NCBI GenBank assembly: GCA_016802295.1
Contig: JAESIW010000154.1
Location: 1 to 64,000 of the forward strand
DNA from: Brachionus rotundiformis
Lineage: Eukaryota; Rotifera; Eurotatoria; Ploima; Brachionidae
Direction of reading: 5' to 3'
DNA: 64,000 bases
Shown: positions 36,001 to 47,637 of the stretch, in pieces
Layout of the letters: the number at the start of each line of letters is the position of its first letter
Numbering within the stretch: position 1 is the first letter of the stretch
Translations under genes and position numbers: made by a program
Notes under the pieces: model-generated
What the model saw: only the letters and a program-made list of their open reading frames with translations
Told to the model about the DNA's origin: nothing
Databases searched by the model: none

Positions 36001-36721
36001 TAATTTTTTAAAGTAATTGAAATAAAAAATTCATTAGCTCAAATTTATTTTGATTTTTGTTACAATTATGATTTTGAAACATTTGGTTTAAAAAATACTA
36101 ATAAATGATCAGAATCAAAAAAAGAGGTTCCTATAAATAGATACTTACTAAAGTAGTCAAGAGTGAATGCAATTTGTTCGTTTGTTAATTCGCTTAATTC
36201 GTTTTCGTCGATATAAAATGGAGCCCTTATCCAGTCACAGTTATTATGTGAAAAAATTGTATCAGCTCTGAGTTTATATTGTGGTAATTTTTCGTCTAAT
36301 AAACTTATAAAGTCTATTTCTGAAATATTATCTGACGAGCATATATCTAAAAATAAATAAAATAATTTTTTTTAAATAAAAAAAATAATTTAAAAATAAA
36401 TCGAAATTCAAAAACTTAAATGATTTTATATGATAATTAATATGATGTTACATTATAATCTAACAATCTAAACTTAATGTATAATTTTGATATTATACGT
36501 AACTATGAAAATTTACAAGCGTTCGTGATTTACGCAATATTAATACTTTCAAATTTTTTTATTAATGCTGTTTTCTTACCTGTTAGAGTTTCACTTTCTC
36601 TTGTTTCAATGGAATTTAAATTTTTATCTATTTTTTCATTTGATTCTTTTTCCTTTTGGCTATTTTCGTTTTTATTTTGTGTTCTAATATTTAAATTCGT
36701 GGAATAAAAAGAATCAGACAT
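33028..36721 (-). CDS. TRAK1: TRAK/Milton kinesin-mitochondria adaptor
   Basis: Four exons (36721-36580, 36346-36149, 35335-34731, 34602-33028) give 839 residues. The N-terminal block ISLLDEKLPQYKLRADTIF and LTNEQIAFTLDYF precedes the HAP1_N coiled coil starting near residue 123 (MTKTYYDIEAVTKLL, ERDLELAATIGKQLL). The coiled coil continues to about 370. The Milton-type C-terminal motif DKLQIVKPIEGS...LQHWQNLATPNFG is at about 535-575. TRAK proteins link kinesin-1 and dynein to Miro on mitochondria for transport in neurites and other cells. The C-terminal part is acidic and Pro/Ser-rich with repeated PTPPATP / TPPPSPSR motifs. The human paralogues TRAK1/2 have about 900-950 residues. The symbol stands for the TRAK family; invertebrates usually have one copy. 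Confidence 0.94.
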
Positions 36722-36928
36722 TTAATTAATCATTTGGAATATATAAGTTGCTGCTGATTTGATTTTTTAACTATCTGTTGTCCTATATCTTCATAGCTAT
36801 GAAAAATATAAACAAAATTAAAAATTTATTAATTTCTAAAAAATTGGTATTAAGTTTGAAAATTTATTTTTATTAAAAAAATTCAAATAGCTTAGTTTTT
36901 AAAATTATGTGATTCAAAATAATTAAAT

Positions 36929-37636
36929 TCAATTTTTTAGTCGACCAATCAAAAATGGTATCATTATCATTCCTAAAAGCTCAAAGCATAAAATAATTAC
37001 ACTTGGTATAACTAATAATTTCACAGCATGGTTTTTAATATCATCAACCACTTTTTGACCACATCCAATTTTAGTGTTTGGATAACAACATTTTTCTGCC
37101 AAATCAGTTTTCTCAAAATCAGATTGACCATTGTAACCACAGCATTTAAAAATTTCTGAAATTGCTTTCGATAAATTACATCGTTCCAAGAAATCAGTAC
37201 TATTTCTGTTTGAATCTTCAATCAGTTCGTAAATAGTTGAGTTAAAAGAGCTCTTAAATTGTTTCTCAATAGAAGATGAACCGAAAATTAGTACAAGAAT
37301 ACTGATTGCATGAGCCAAAAATAAGAGAATTATAATAATTTCATAAATAACTAAAAAAAACTTATTTGTGCGTTTTGCTCCAATAAGACCGATTAAACTG
37401 ACTATACAGACAAAGCTGCTTATTACTAGAAGTGATGTAGAAATCGAGCTGATTGATCCAGTCTTAATTATTAAATCAACATTTGGCACCGAAAGAAATT
37501 TATTCAAAAAAGTGGTCCATTTTAGAACTGCAGCTAATATGAAAACTATTGCACCACATATTAGTAAAAATGAGTTTAATATGATGAGTAAAACTCTAAT
37601 TGACGTAGCAAAAAATCCCAAATTATATTTTGTCAT
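36929..37636 (-). CDS. Tetraspanin
   Basis: Single exon, 235 residues from the ATG at 37636, which puts MTKYNLGFF just before the first membrane helix. Sequence upstream in frame lacks an ATG. Four hydrophobic segments are clear: about 6-35, 52-75, 82-108 and 203-228. The large extracellular loop between helices 3 and 4 has the diagnostic CCG (KCCGYNGQSDF), plus further cysteines in ERCNLSK, EKCCYP and IGCGQK, so three disulfides are possible. Tetraspanins organise membrane microdomains with integrins and proteases. The protein is compact with a very short C-terminal tail (IGRLKN). It lies 207 bp upstream of TRAK on the same strand. Subfamily is not assigned. Confidence 0.92.
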   Translation of the reverse strand: MTKYNLGFFATSIRVLLIILNSFLLICGAIVFILAAVLKWTTFLNKFLSVPNVDLIIKTGSISSISTSLLVISSFVCIVSLIGLIGAKRTNKFFLVIYEIIIILLFLAHAISILVLIFGSSSIEKQFKSSFNSTIYELIEDSNRNSTDFLERCNLSKAISEIFKCCGYNGQSDFEKTDLAEKCCYPNTKIGCGQKVVDDIKNHAVKLLVIPSVIILCFELLGMIMIPFLIGRLKN

Positions 37637-40031
37637 TTTTATTGATTTTAAGAATGTATAAAATTTTTTGTAACAATACCATTTTATAAAAAAAAACTGA
37701 TAATTTATCACGAGAAACTCTTATCAATTTTAATGAGTTTGAATCACATTATTTTGAAATTTTATTAAAATAAGATCATAATGAAAAAGTCTTACCAAAT
37801 AATTTTTTAATAATTAAACGATAGCAACTTGTTAGTCATTGAATAAAAAAATTATCTTTATCTAAAGAAAAGTTAAAGTTTTAGTCTTCATATAGATCAA
37901 ATAATAATTAAAAATACTTATTAATATCATATAATATGAATGATATTCTAATTTGCTTTAAGTTATAGACTTTCTGATTTTAAACTCATTTCTTTAATAA
38001 TTAGATAGAAAATAAGTATATATTTCTATTAATATAATACTTAGTTTTTAAAAAAATGTAACCTTTTATGAAAGCTAGGAAATAATTATCGCTTTTTTAA
38101 TAAAGTTTAGATGCAATTATTTTAAAAGAATGCTAAAATTTTAGAATTGGATTTTTCCTTGATTCTTGTCGTTTGAGTGCCTCAAGATTTATAGATTATA
38201 ATGTAATGAAACTATCAAATAATTTATGAACTAATTAGTATGAAGCAAAAAAAATCATATATTTTAAATCATCTAAAATTGTTGTAACTCTATGAAATTG
38301 AATAAATTAACATTTATTATACTTGTGCAATCGTGTAAGATTAATAATTGGAAAATTTAGAATAAAAAATCATAATACTAAAAATAATTAAAATGCTAAG
38401 TAACAAATGATGCTTATTTATTTAAAATCACGTGATAAAATGTTAAGAAACCATTATTGACTTAATTCAAAATGTTCTTTACATTTTGTTCGAATTAAAT
38501 TTTTATAAATTTCATTAATAAATTGAAGATTTACCAAATAAAATTTAAGTGATAAAACATTTTATTATTTTAAAAGAAATTGAGCATGAAAACATTAAAC
38601 AATTATCCAAAAGCTTTATTGTTAGAACTGTACAATTATATTAGAAAACTTGGATAAATCAATGTAAAAAATTGCAATCACCACAAATATAGTCAATTCA
38701 TTTAGACTTATAATTTGATAAACAATCCAGTTATCTGAAAAGAAAATGTCTTTTTGAAAATTACTTATCTATAATTTTTAATATCTAATATTTATTTTAA
38801 AGATTTAGAATACTCCGTCTTACATTTTTTAATTTAAATCTGAATAAGTTAAATATTTTGATAAAATTTGATATTTATTTTATTATAAATTAATTTTTTA
38901 TTTCAATTATTACATTCGTTCCTCGGTATATCTGTTATTTTTTTAAATTAGATTAGACAATCAAATATTTTCAGTTATTTATATTCAATTATAAAAAGAA
39001 AATAAATTGTTTTTTTTTATTTTTTTTTAATCTTTTTTCTTAATACACAAGTGTGAAAGTTTTTTTTAAGCTCGTTAAAGGAAGTTTTTTTTCTTAAGAA
39101 AATTATTAAGCGGTCTTTCAAAATAAGCTCGTTTTATCAAGTTTTCATTCTATAGAAACTCGTTCTATCGTTTTCGATTCTATCGAAAACATTTTTATAT
39201 CTTTCTGTATTGCTCGTTATCGGTTCTAGGTAAAATGTTCGTTATAAAGAGTTTCATGGGCTCTCGTTATACGGAGGAACGACTGTAAGACAAATTTAAA
39301 ATTGCATTGAAAGATGTCATTTAAACTAATATAATTAAAATCCGAAATATTTTTCAATTTTTTTAAATTAAAAATATTTGGAATTCTTAAATAATATAAA
39401 AATGCTGATCTACGATATTTTAAATAATTAATAAGATTAAAGATATTAAATCGTTTAATCATGTCTTTTGATCTTTATCTTCATATAATAATTTATTATT
39501 CATTATTGCTATAAAAAATTAATCCTCTTCTTTTTTAGATTAAAAAATAGTAGCTGAAATAAAATGCAGGTCATTTTTTAGCTATCTAGCTAGAAAAAAA
39601 ATTAGTTTTTGAATATTTTACATTATTTGATATAAAATTTGCTATAAAAACAGACAATAATTTTCATATTATCATCAGATCAAAAAAGAGGGAGCTAGTT
39701 AAGTTAAATTTATAGAATTTTGTCGAAGACATATTGAAAGGTTTCTTTTGGGTTAAATTATCATTAAAAATTTAGAAATATTTTATGTTTGAAAAGGAAA
39801 ATTTTTCGACTATTCATAAATTCGAAGCCGAAAGAAACTAGTTTGAAAAAGTGAGAGAAAGAGTATCACTAAACTCATCAAGTTTTATTCATAAGTTTGA
39901 AAATATTTAAATTAGAAGGGGTTTATCAATCGAGAAAGCGATTATTTATGTCTGTATACTAGAAGCTTTCTTGAAATTTCATATTAATTTTTTAAAAATA
40001 TATAATTTTTTATTTAGATTTTTTCAAGAAA
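37637..40031. other. Large intergenic region upstream of tetraspanin and CAB39
   Basis: This 2.4-kb AT-rich DNA between divergent genes contains the pogo-like transposon end at about 39060-39284. I see no gene. The tetraspanin and CAB39 promoters must lie at its two ends. Confidence 0.5.
39060..39284 (-). mobile_element. Terminal region of a pogo/Tigger-like DNA transposon (relic)
   Basis: Read on the minus strand from 39284, the sequence begins CAGTCGTTCCTCCGTATAAC preceded by TA, the usual target site. It then repeats a TATAACGAR-type motif several times (TATAACGAG, TATAACGAA, GATAACGAG, GATAGAACGAG, GATAAAACGAG). A CAGT end with internal ATAACGA repeats is typical of Tc1/pogo-superfamily JRK/Tigger elements and their MITEs. 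No matching second terminus or transposase is found, so this is a fragment. The call is from remembered family patterns. Confidence 0.5.
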
Positions 40032-41195
40032 ATGTTTCTATTCGGGAGAACTAAAACACCTCAAGAATTAGTTCGTACATTGAAGGAACTTCTTTTACAA
40101 TTGGAAAAAGGAGAGAAAAAATATGAAAAAGTATACTATTCTAGTTTTTTTTTGGGAGATTCTTTTTTCTAGTTGTGTTTAAAGATTGCTGAAGACGTGA
40201 CGAAGTGCTTAAGTGGAATAAAAAATATTCTTTATGGAACAAATGATCAGGATCCACAAACAGAAGTTATCGCCCAATTAGCACAAGAAATTTATAACTC
40301 AAACTTAATCAGAATCATGATTGATAATATCATTAGAGTTGATTTCGAGGGAAAAAAAGATATTGCATCTATTTTTAACAATTTATTAAGACGTCAAATA
40401 GGAAATCGATCACCAACTGTGGACCATATAGCAAGTAGACCTGAAATTTTGTCAAAGCTTATTCACGGGTATTTTATATTAATTTATTAAAGTTTTATTG
40501 TTATTTCATAAAATATTTTTAAGATATGAAGTTCAAGATATTGCATTAAACTGTGGCATGATGTTACGTGAATGTTGCAGGCACGAAGAATTAACCAAAT
40601 TAGTTTTAAATTCTGATCAGTTTTACAAATTTTTCGATTACGTGGAGCTTTCAACATTTGATATAGCATCCGATGCATTTTTGACTTTTAGAGTAAGAAT
40701 TAAATGATTTTGGAAAATGGAATATATTTTTAACTACTTTTTAAATTAAAGGATCTGCTCACAAAACACAAAACGTTGAACGCATCGTTTTTAGAACAAA
40801 ATTATGATAGATTTTTCGAGCATTATCAAAAACTTCTTCATTCGGATAACTACGTTACTAGACGTCAATCGCTCAAATTACTCGGTGAACTTTTATTAGA
40901 CAGGTATAATTTTACTGTGATGACTCGTTATATAAGCAATCCGGATAATCTGAAGCTAATGATGAACATGCTTAGAGAAAAAAGCCGTAATATTCAATTT
41001 GAAGCATTTCATGTATTCAAAGTATTTGTTGCTAATCCTAATAAGCCTAAGCCAATAACAGATATTTTACTGCGTAACAAAGAAAAATTAATCGAGTTTT
41101 TATCTAATTTTCATTCCGATAGGAGTGAAGATGAACAGTTTAATGACGAAAAAGCATATTTAATAAAACAAATTAAAGATTTAAAAGAACTTTAG
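40032..41195 (+). CDS. CAB39: CAB39/MO25, scaffold activator of LKB1-STRAD
   Basis: Four exons (40032-40130, 40185-40468, 40524-40692, 40752-41195) give 331 residues, about ten fewer than human CAB39. Conserved blocks cover the whole length: ILYGTNDQDPQTE, DFEGKKDIASIFNNLLRRQI, ALNCGMMLREC, STFDIASDAF, YVTRRQSLKLLGELLLDR, KSRNIQFEAFHVFKVFVANP and the terminal EDEQFNDEKAYLIKQI. MO25 is a helical-repeat protein that binds the pseudokinase STRAD and switches on LKB1 and some STE20 kinases. The N-terminus is slightly shorter than usual. Introns are 54, 55 and 59 bp. Confidence 0.96.
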
Positions 41196-41697
41196 TAGAA
41201 TTTTGATTGAAATTATTAAAATCTGTGAATGTTAGATCGCCAAATTATAAATGGATTTTTTTATTTATTAAGAACCGATTTAAAATTTCAATTAAAATTT
41301 TATAATAAATTTTGGTGCACTGAAATAATTTTTCGTCCAAAAGCCAACATGGACTAAAATCTCTATTTTGTGACTTGTGCTTGATAATTCTATTTTAATT
41401 CATAGATTCCCCAAGTATACTTACTCTTGAAATAAATTTTATTTTTATAAAATTTTGAAAATCATTCGATGAATTAAAATTACTTTCTTTTTTAAATAAA
41501 ACAATTTCAAAATGTTGTAAATTTTTTAAATTATTGACTAATTAGGAAAAAGTTGAAATCTTCCGCTATCTAGTAAAAATAAATATTCTTAATTTTTAAT
41601 TTTTATTTAGTTTTATTTGAATTATTTTATTTTTGGCTAATCACTAGCTAATCAAATATTATTAATTTATTTAATAAATTAATTTCATTAAAACCTA
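41196..41697. other. Convergent spacer CAB39 / B3GAT
   Basis: A 502-bp AT-rich 3'-to-3' region; no gene is recognised. Confidence 0.5.
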
Positions 41698-42638
41698 TTA
41701 AAGACCATCTAAAACAAATTTTTCAAAAATTTGATGATGATATTTTCTTGGTGGGGTTAATGTCTTTGAGTGCCATACATAGAGATTAGTGCAACAGTTG
41801 GCTTTTGGCTCTATTTCATTTGCTTTTATACCAAAATATTTCAAAAGACTTCCTTCAAGTTCGATTGATTTGTTTGATGTAAATTTTGCTTGTGTGTATA
41901 TATGCAATAGCTGTGTATGAATGGCAAATGAAGCCATATCGAAAGGAAATTCTCTATTTGGAAGAAAATATGCAAACCAACCTACAATTTTGTTATTCAA
42001 GCATTTTGGTTTTTCATAAAATAAACCACCAACCAATCCGACAGGAAAGGATGAAATCCGCTTTGTTGATCTTATTTGCTCAAAAATGTTTATATCATAA
42101 GCATTATCGTCATCAGCAAAATAAACTATTCCGCTTTTATTTTCTCTACGAATCCAATCAATTGCTAAATTTCTTTGAATAACTCCTTTGTAAATTGTTG
42201 GAGGATTAGTAATATTCCAAGGACTTTTTACATTTAAATGGACAAAATTTATTCTAGAAAATTTTAAAAAATGCTCTATTCTTTCAGACTTAAATCCTGC
42301 ATCTTCTACTACGATCCATAAAATGTTTGGTATTAATGCTAGAGTGTTTTTAAAGCGAGTTAAATCGGCTAATTGAGTAACCCGATTGTAAGTTGGTGTA
42401 ATAACATGTATTGTAGGAAGAACTTCTAAACTTTCAAACGAGTTTATATATTTTATTTGAAAAATTTTTGTAATAGATAATAAAGACTCATTATTATCAT
42501 GCAATGTACGTGTCAAATTTTTTACTTAAAATTTCCAAAATATTTATTGTGGATTATAATTTCAAAGATAAACTTACTTTCAATATTAGCAAATAATATT
42601 CCTAAGAATAAAATTGTACTTAAGAAAAAATTCTTCAT
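41698..42638 (-). CDS. Beta-1,3-glucuronyltransferase (B3GAT / GlcAT family)
   Basis: Two exons (42638-42578, 42524-41698) give 295 residues. The first exon encodes a signal anchor (MKNFFLSTILFLGILFAN), fitting a Golgi type II membrane enzyme. The catalytic domain starts at PTIHVITPTYNR and has the metal-binding DDD in IVYFADDDNAYD, the acceptor-side GLVGGLFYEKP and the C-terminal CTNLYVWHSKTLTPP. Family members transfer glucuronic acid from UDP-GlcA to galactose, completing the proteoglycan linker (GlcAT-I) or making HNK-1-type epitopes. The stem between anchor and catalytic core is short, and the protein is about 40 residues shorter than human B3GAT3. Which subfamily it belongs to needs a tree. 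Confidence 0.9.
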
Positions 42639-42982
42639 TCTATATTATGTTTTACATTTTTGAATTTTTTTTTTATTTTAAAATCTTAATTAAAAACACA
42701 TCAAAAAAGCTTACATTATTTTAAAATTAAGAGCATATCAGCGATTTTATGGAAAAAAGACTATGCAAGGACCGATCTAATTTACTGCTAAATAAGCTTT
42801 AGAAAGGTTAATTATTGGTCAATAATATAATTGTCATAAAAAATATATATTAAAAATTTTAAAATTTAATAAACGAGTCTTCACAGTAAAATATACCTCA
42901 TAATTTAAAAATATGAATAAAATATTTTTGAACAATTTTTTATTTTTATTTATATATTTTTAACTAATAAATTAATTTTTGT
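42639..42982. other. Spacer CASD1 to B3GAT
   Basis: A 344-bp AT-rich segment between two minus-strand genes; no gene is seen. Confidence 0.5.
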
Positions 42983-45900
42983 CTAGAAATACCCGCATTT
43001 TATTGCTATTGGTAAAAGTAAGATGCAAAATATGATAAAATTTTTCAAACATGCTTTCCAATTATTATTAGGAAATGTGTAGTCTCCAATAATACGGGTT
43101 AATTTATTTAACTCATGAGAAATGCATAAAAACAAAAAAATTGAAATTATTGAATTGAGCACCGTATAGTCAGGTAAAAGCACCAAGACTCCTGATGAAT
43201 CAGCTGCCAACCAAATATGGTAGGAACAAACATACAATTCTAAAGATATTTTTCCAAACCAGCTGAAAATAAAACTACATTTTTCTCTCAAAAATTGAAG
43301 GGTATTTCTCACTATAAAATAAGAAACCACTGGTACGATCATTATATATGGAATATAAATGTCGCATTCTTCTTTTGATTTGCATGTGAAAACATAAAAA
43401 ATACTTGAAATTAAACCAAGTAACGAGATGAATACAAGGATTATTTTTTTCTTCAAAGATAGAGCAAATTTATCTCGCCTTTTTTCTCGAAATTCAAGAT
43501 TATCATCCTCATGTTGTTCAAGATTGTTTTCATAATCATCAATTAAATTCATTTTGCGCAAAAAACAACAAATTAATGCAAAAATCATCCCGAAGATGAA
43601 AGAATAACAATAAGCTGACCAAATTTTGTGCCAATTGGTGAGTAAATGATCTGAATCGATAAATAAAAATTTCCATGGTCTTGCCATAAATATTCTCTCA
43701 AAAAAATTTTCTGATAAATTCAAAAGTGTTACTAAACAAATCATAATCAATAATTTGGCCAACATATAGATATAGTGATTCGAATTTTCTTTTGCCGTAT
43801 TTTCTGATACTCGAGGATACATAACCATTACAAGATATGCACAAACGAACCAAAATGTTATCAAAGGAACAAATTCATAAAATTGATACATCCTGTTCAT
43901 AGTGAAGCATAACATTATAGGGAGAAAGTTAAGTCGAAATAAAATCTTGATAAAATCCACATTTTAAAAGATATTTAAAAATAATCTAAAAATATTTACC
44001 TCAAAAAATCTAGTAATTCCGAAATTTGACGTATTCCAAAAATACATAAAATGACCGTAGCCACTTAAAAATAAATATGTACCAGTGAAAAGCCTCATTG
44101 TTAAATAGAGAATGGTGTTTTTTTCGGCTCCGCTTAAGCGATAAAATAAAATAAAAATCTGCATAAAACCCTTTAATTCATCCGTTTGGTATCGATTCAT
44201 TACTTTAGCTAAAGGTAATTTGTCTTGAAAAAAAAATCCAACAATGGATACATAAATAAAGGGAGTTAAAAACGTAATTAAAGTGAAATGTTTGTTCTCT
44301 TTCATAAAATAATTTGCCCTTTAAAAAAAGAAAAATTGTAAAGAATTGTAAAAATAAAGAAAAAAATTACCTGTCACAGGCAAAAAAATAAAACATAAAA
44401 AAAGCAAATTTAGACAAAGCACTGAATAGATCATAAATTCCATGAGATGACGCAGCGTTTTTGCAGCTAGGCGCTAAACTTATTTCTGGCCCAAACATTT
44501 TAATTCGGTAATCTAAGTATCTGATGAATAAATATCGATACAAAAATAAAATAATAGTTATAAAAAATATTATAATAAAAACCGAGAAAATAATTTTTTG
44601 AAGAATCGATATAGTTTCAGGTTGAGCACAACAAGAAGCATCTTTGTAATTCATTTTTCCATTACAATAAAGATTAAATAAAATTTGTGTATCAATTTTT
44701 AACGCTTTTTTCCCAATTAAGAATCCATCAATGCTGTCCTTATACATATTTTTAGATACAAGACGATTTGAACTCCAAATAGAAATGGGTGAGTTATGAA
44801 GTAGATCTAAAGAAATTTTGTTAAATTCGTCTAATTCATCGTTTGTAAATTGTGAATTGTAAGTTCTGTTAAAATAATATTTATATTCATCCAATTTATC
44901 TTGAAGCACCCAATAAATTGGTGAAGGTTCTGACCATGACCATGAAATACCGCCAATTGATTGGATTGGATGATATTTCTGTTTATTTTTCCAGGTGTCA
45001 AAACTTCTTAGCATATTCATTAAACTAGTTAAATTTTGTCTAAATAAAGATATCGATTCTTTGACAGAAACATTCAGATTAAGGTAGTGCTAAAAATATA
45101 TAAAAATTAATAAAGGAAAATTTTAAATAGATCCTAGCACTCAAATGACGAATTCTTAAAAACTTATAAATATTAGCTATTGAACTAATAATAACATTAA
45201 ATATAAATTTAAATTACAAGAAATCTTTACTCGTAAATTTGAGTGCTAAAATGATCAAAATAGATTCAATTATTCAGTAAAATTATTTTAATAAAAAAGA
45301 GTAAATAATAAACTTACACTAGCCATTCCAGTTATAATCAAATTAGGCTTATCTTTTAAAAAATGATTTCCAACTAATTTTATAAATTGTTCATCTATTA
45401 CTGGACTCCAGATAAAAATCTAAAAGATTTTATAATAAAAACTAAAATAAATAATAAATTTATTATATCTTACAATTTCTAAATTCAATTTAGAGTTTGA
45501 ATATAAATAATTCACTTCGTCTAAATCAGAGTTTAATTCATCTGAATATTCAATTTCGTCTACTTGAAATTTCATCGCTTGATTGTCATTTTCTAAAGTT
45601 TTTTTCTCATTTGTTCTATTTTTATTTGAATTCTTGGAATTAAATTTATATTCATTAAATCTAAAAAATGGATCAAACTGAGCAATAAATGCTTTGAAAA
45701 TCTGCCTTATTCTGGTGTCTCCAATGAATAAAAATTTATTCTTTCCATTTAAATATTTAACATATTTAAAACAAATATTAGCATCACTAAAAACAAAATT
45801 TTATTAGTATTTGTAAACAACTATTTATTACTTACTCTTTTGTATAATTGTGGATCATGCATCCTGATGGTTGCCAAACATCGTCAGCTCTAAGATAACC

Positions 45901-46212
45901 TTGTTCTAATAGTTGGTTACAAGAATTTCGACCATAAAACGAATTGAGATATCCATGATAAGTAATGAATATTAATATAAATGAAAGAGAAATTAACTTA
46001 GATGTTTTTAAATTCAAATATTTTTTGACATTTTGTGCAAACACCTCATTATCTACGGGATGATAGGAAGCTTTTGGTTTGTCTGGTAGAATCAATCGTA
46101 CAGTATCGTGAAACTCGTTCAAATCAATCTCTTGTGCTACATTTTCGGTATTATCATCGATTGGATTTGTTTCTAATTCAATAAGATCTTGTTTAATTGA
46201 TAAAGGCATCAT
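42983..46212 (-). CDS. CASD1: CASD1-like sialate O-acetyltransferase family protein with altered catalytic residues
   Basis: Six exons (46212-45836, 45786-45474, 45419-45318, 45089-44371, 44318-44000, 43945-42983) give 930 residues; the human protein has 797. An N-terminal membrane anchor precedes a lumenal SGNH/PC-esterase-like domain (about 100-410). A multi-helix acyltransferase domain follows with family blocks RANYFMKENKH, NRYQTDELKGFMQIFIL, LSGYGHFMYFW, LFRLNFLP and WFGKISLELYVCSYHIWLAA. CASD1 makes 9-O-acetyl sialic acid in the Golgi. Here the GDS-R nucleophile motif reads GDTRIRQ (Thr150) and the D-x-x-H motif reads DGFL (Asp385, Leu388). So both the catalytic Ser and His expected in the family appear replaced. 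The membrane domain is intact. Either chemistry is altered or the lumenal domain is inactive. Confidence 0.93.
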
Positions 46213-47637
46213 TTTTATAGCTTTTTCATTCTTTTCTATAGCAATCCTTTGTCAATTAAAAATAAAATTAAAATTTTTCGAGCTGCAAATTATGCATAAG
46301 CGGTAGTTGTTTTATTTTTAATAAGTAAAAAATTATGAATGAATAATTAAAGTTCATTCATTTTGTTTGGGATTTGGTAAAATTATTTTTGAAAATAAAT
46401 AAAATAATTAAGTACTAAAGAAGTAACCATGTCAATACAATTATTCGATTTTAACAAATTCAATTTTTTAGAAATTATGTAACGAAATATTTTTAATCAC
46501 TATTGTAAAGTTTTAATAAAAACATTTAAACTTTTACATTTTTTCATTTAAACTTTAAAATTTCCTATTCAAATTAAAAAATATAACAGAAAATTCAGAA
46601 AGCTTTGTTAAGACAAGAAACCTTATTAATTAAATAAATTATACAATCACAATATTTTAGAAAGAAGAAAATCTTGAAATCTAAAAAAATGTTGACAATT
46701 TTCACTAATTTAAATTTTTTAACGAGTAAAAGCATTTATTTAAAAAGAGCAAAAATTTTTATTTCATCTAGTTGAATTAATTAATTAAGGAGTAATTATT
46801 AGTAATTTATCCAAAAAGATGAATAATTAGATTTAAAATTTAGAATTTTACAATTTTTCGAAGAATGAATTTTATATATCAAAATACTTAGACATTTAAA
46901 ATAACCTTAAAATTTCTAGGTTTGAAATGTTGAAGTATGAATAAATTTTATTCGCAATTATAATTTTTTTCATGTGATAAAATTTTCCTTAATCTTGAAG
47001 GAAGAAATGAATTAAAACAGACATATTTTGTTACTTTTTATTTTTAATTAAAATTAAGAATAAGTTTAATAATAAAGTTAATTAAAAAACTGAAAAAAAA
47101 ATCATAAAAGTCGAAAAAGAAAAAATCATAGTTAAGTTCTAAATAGAATTTTCAAGAGTGAAAAGAAAAATGAAGATATATTTTTAAAGTGTTTAATTGA
47201 AAAATTTATTAGCTTTGCCAAAATTTAAACAAAAAATATAAGCTAAAAATGAAAAATTTCAAAATTAAACAACAACAACAACAATTTATGTCGTCCAATT
47301 TTATTTGTTTCTATTCGCAGCCGCTTGAAAAAGAGATTTTATTTTAGAAAAAAAACAAGAATTTTTTTTTAATTTTTATGTTTCAAAATTTATACACTAC
47401 ACACACCGATTTACAAATATGAAAAAATCCGCGTCTCAAAAAAATATCCGAGTCTTTACTGACTTAGCCACGTAAAAGTAAGAGAAATAAGGGGTAAATT
47501 CGAAACAAATTGAAAATGAACTCGGCTTAAAGTCTTTTTACGGAAAATTGTCATTCCACATTTTTTTAACTTTTAAAGAACTTAAAAAAAGTTTTTCGAT
47601 AGAACATAAAATAAAGAATTATTGTTGTTGTTTGAAA
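46213..47637. other. Intergenic region, probably including the GSK3 3' UTR
   Basis: The 47200-47637 part is less AT-rich than the rest, with a CAA-type microsatellite near 47270-47284. It is likely the GSK3 3' UTR. The remainder is AT-rich with no gene recognised. Confidence 0.45.

Noticed and set aside
39226..39462. 78-codon minus-strand frame overlapping the pogo-like terminus
   Set aside because: The start of the frame is within transposon-end repeats; no recognisable protein.
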